Positions 5,093-5,563 of a stretch of 5,563 nucleotides of DNA are shown one piece after another. The DNA is taken from the NCBI GenBank assembly GCA_947627835.1, contig CANQXM010000076.1, forward strand, positions 1 through 5,563. The letters are read 5' to 3'. The stretch comes from an uncultured Bacilli bacterium. GTDB lineage: Bacteria > Bacillota_I > Bacilli_A > RF39 > UBA660. Numbering within the stretch: position 1 is the stretch's first letter; each line of letters opens with the position of its first letter. The notes under the pieces are model-generated. The model saw only the letters and a program-made list of their open reading frames with translations. It did no database searches and had not been told where the DNA came from. A program made the position numbers and the translations under genes.

Positions 5093-5357
5093 ATTCAGCG
5101 TCTTCAGCTTTATTATATTCAGCAAAAATAGCTTCCTCAAACATTTTGCGAACATCAGGATTGATTGGATGTGCAATATCTCTATAATCTCCAGTAGCTG
5201 TTTTTCTGCTAGGCATAGCGATAAAGAGACCATTATCTCCCTCAATAATCCGGATATCATGAATAGCAAAAGAATCATCGATTAAAACAGATGCAATTCC
5301 TTTCATTCGTGAGCCTTCCTTTTCGATTTTTCGAACGCTAACTGATGTAATCTTCAT
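5091..5357 (-). CDS. spoVG: SpoVG, small site-specific nucleic-acid-binding regulator
   Basis: SpoVG is a widely conserved small regulator that binds DNA and RNA; it was named for a role in spore cortex formation and delays septation in Bacillus, and it is also found in non-sporulating relatives. The 88-residue product carries the nearly invariant core HDIRIIEGDNGLFIAMPS (33-50), followed by RKTATGDYRDIAHPINPDVR (51-70) with the conserved YRDIxHPI, and a short acidic tail. Length is within the family range (about 84-97). AGAAGGAG is a strong ribosome binding site 6-7 bases before the ATG at 5357. It stands alone between a promoter and a terminator, downstream of veg, a neighbour that also lies near spoVG in Bacillus. 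Confidence 0.97.
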   Translation of the reverse strand: MKITSVSVRKIEKEGSRMKGIASVLIDDSFAIHDIRIIEGDNGLFIAMPSRKTATGDYRDIAHPINPDVRKMFEEAIFAEYNKAEDAE

Positions 5358-5396
5358 AGTTACACTCCTTCTAAAGTTTTAATCAAACTTACTTAT

Positions 5397-5425
5397 ATAA
5401 TAAAGCAAATAGAAAGTGAAATCAA
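5397..5425 (-). promoter_or_regulatory. Likely sigma-A promoter of spoVG
   Basis: The minus strand reads TTGATT (5425-5420), a 17-base spacer and TATTAT (5402-5397), matching consensus at 4 of 6 and 5 of 6. Transcription would start near 5390, about 33 bases before the spoVG ATG. The sigma-H elements used in Bacillus (AGGANNN and GAAT) are not seen here. Confidence 0.55.
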
Positions 5426-5431
5426 TATTTT

Positions 5432-5563
5432 TTACATATATTTTACTTCAACCTCACCAGTAATAACATCTGCATAATTAAAACTTTTTTCCACCCCATT
5501 AACTTGAACTGTAAAAATATACGGATATAATTTAGAAATCGTTCCAATAAAATATTCAGTTTT
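5432..5563 (-). CDS. veg: Veg protein, C-terminal part; gene begins beyond the right edge
   Basis: The last 43 codons of a gene enter from the right edge and end with TAA at 5434-5432. The residues GTISKLYPYIFTVQVNG, then SFNYADVITGEVEVKYM, follow the C-terminal half of Bacillus Veg (a GxLxxxYPSVFxIQ strand, then SYxYADILTETVEL). Veg is a small protein of about 86 residues, highly transcribed in growing Bacillus and linked to biofilm matrix control; its biochemical role is not settled. Position next to spoVG fits. Only the C-terminal part is visible, and no terminator separates it from the spoVG promoter. Confidence 0.85.
   Translation of the reverse strand, partial: KTEYFIGTISKLYPYIFTVQVNGVEKSFNYADVITGEVEVKYM

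Noticed and set aside
1..5563. CRISPR arrays, insertion sequences, phage or toxin-antitoxin genes, tRNA or rRNA genes
   Set aside because: I looked for regularly spaced repeats, terminal inverted repeats, transposase or integrase motifs and cloverleaf patterns on both strands and saw none; nearly all bases are covered by core genes.

Overview
The window is AT-rich, and every gene supported lies on the minus strand, so transcription runs from the right end to the left. Stop codons include TGA as well as TAA and TAG, and tryptophan is read from TGG, so the standard bacterial code applies rather than the Mycoplasma code. Gene content (veg, spoVG, yabP, yabQ, divIC, truA, rplM, rpsI, cwlD) and strong AGGAGG-type ribosome binding sites point to a low-GC Firmicute from an endospore-forming lineage. 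The exact taxon cannot be read from the window.

In order of transcription: (1) 5563-5432 is the 3' end of veg. (2) 5357-5091 is spoVG, with a likely sigma-A promoter in front and an intrinsic terminator overlapping its stop codon. (3) 5017-4413 is the sporulation pair yabP-yabQ behind a weak sigma-E-like promoter. (4) 4383-4078 is divIC, with its own extended -10 sigma-A promoter over the yabQ stop codon and a U-rich terminator behind it. (5) 4011-1923 is a tightly overlapping set: two ABC ATPase genes related to ecfA1 and ecfA2, then truA. (6) 1885-867 is the ribosomal protein unit rplM-rpsI, with a consensus promoter, a leader that may be an L13-type regulatory RNA, and a terminator. (7) 745-1 holds an unrecognised 171-residue protein gene and the start of a cwlD-like cell wall amidase gene, which looks broken by a frameshift just after its first zinc motif.

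The order from the ECF ATPases to cwlD follows the Bacillus subtilis order ecfA1-ecfA2-ecfT-truA-rplM-rpsI-ybaJ-ybaK-cwlD, and yabP-yabQ-divIC also matches Bacillus; here the two blocks are joined. Two departures stand out. The ECF ATPases have lost most of their catalytic motifs (the second has lost all of them) while staying open and translationally coupled, and ecfT is missing from its usual place. The cwlD remnant is interrupted although neighbouring sporulation genes are intact. The rest reads as ordinary core-genome content.
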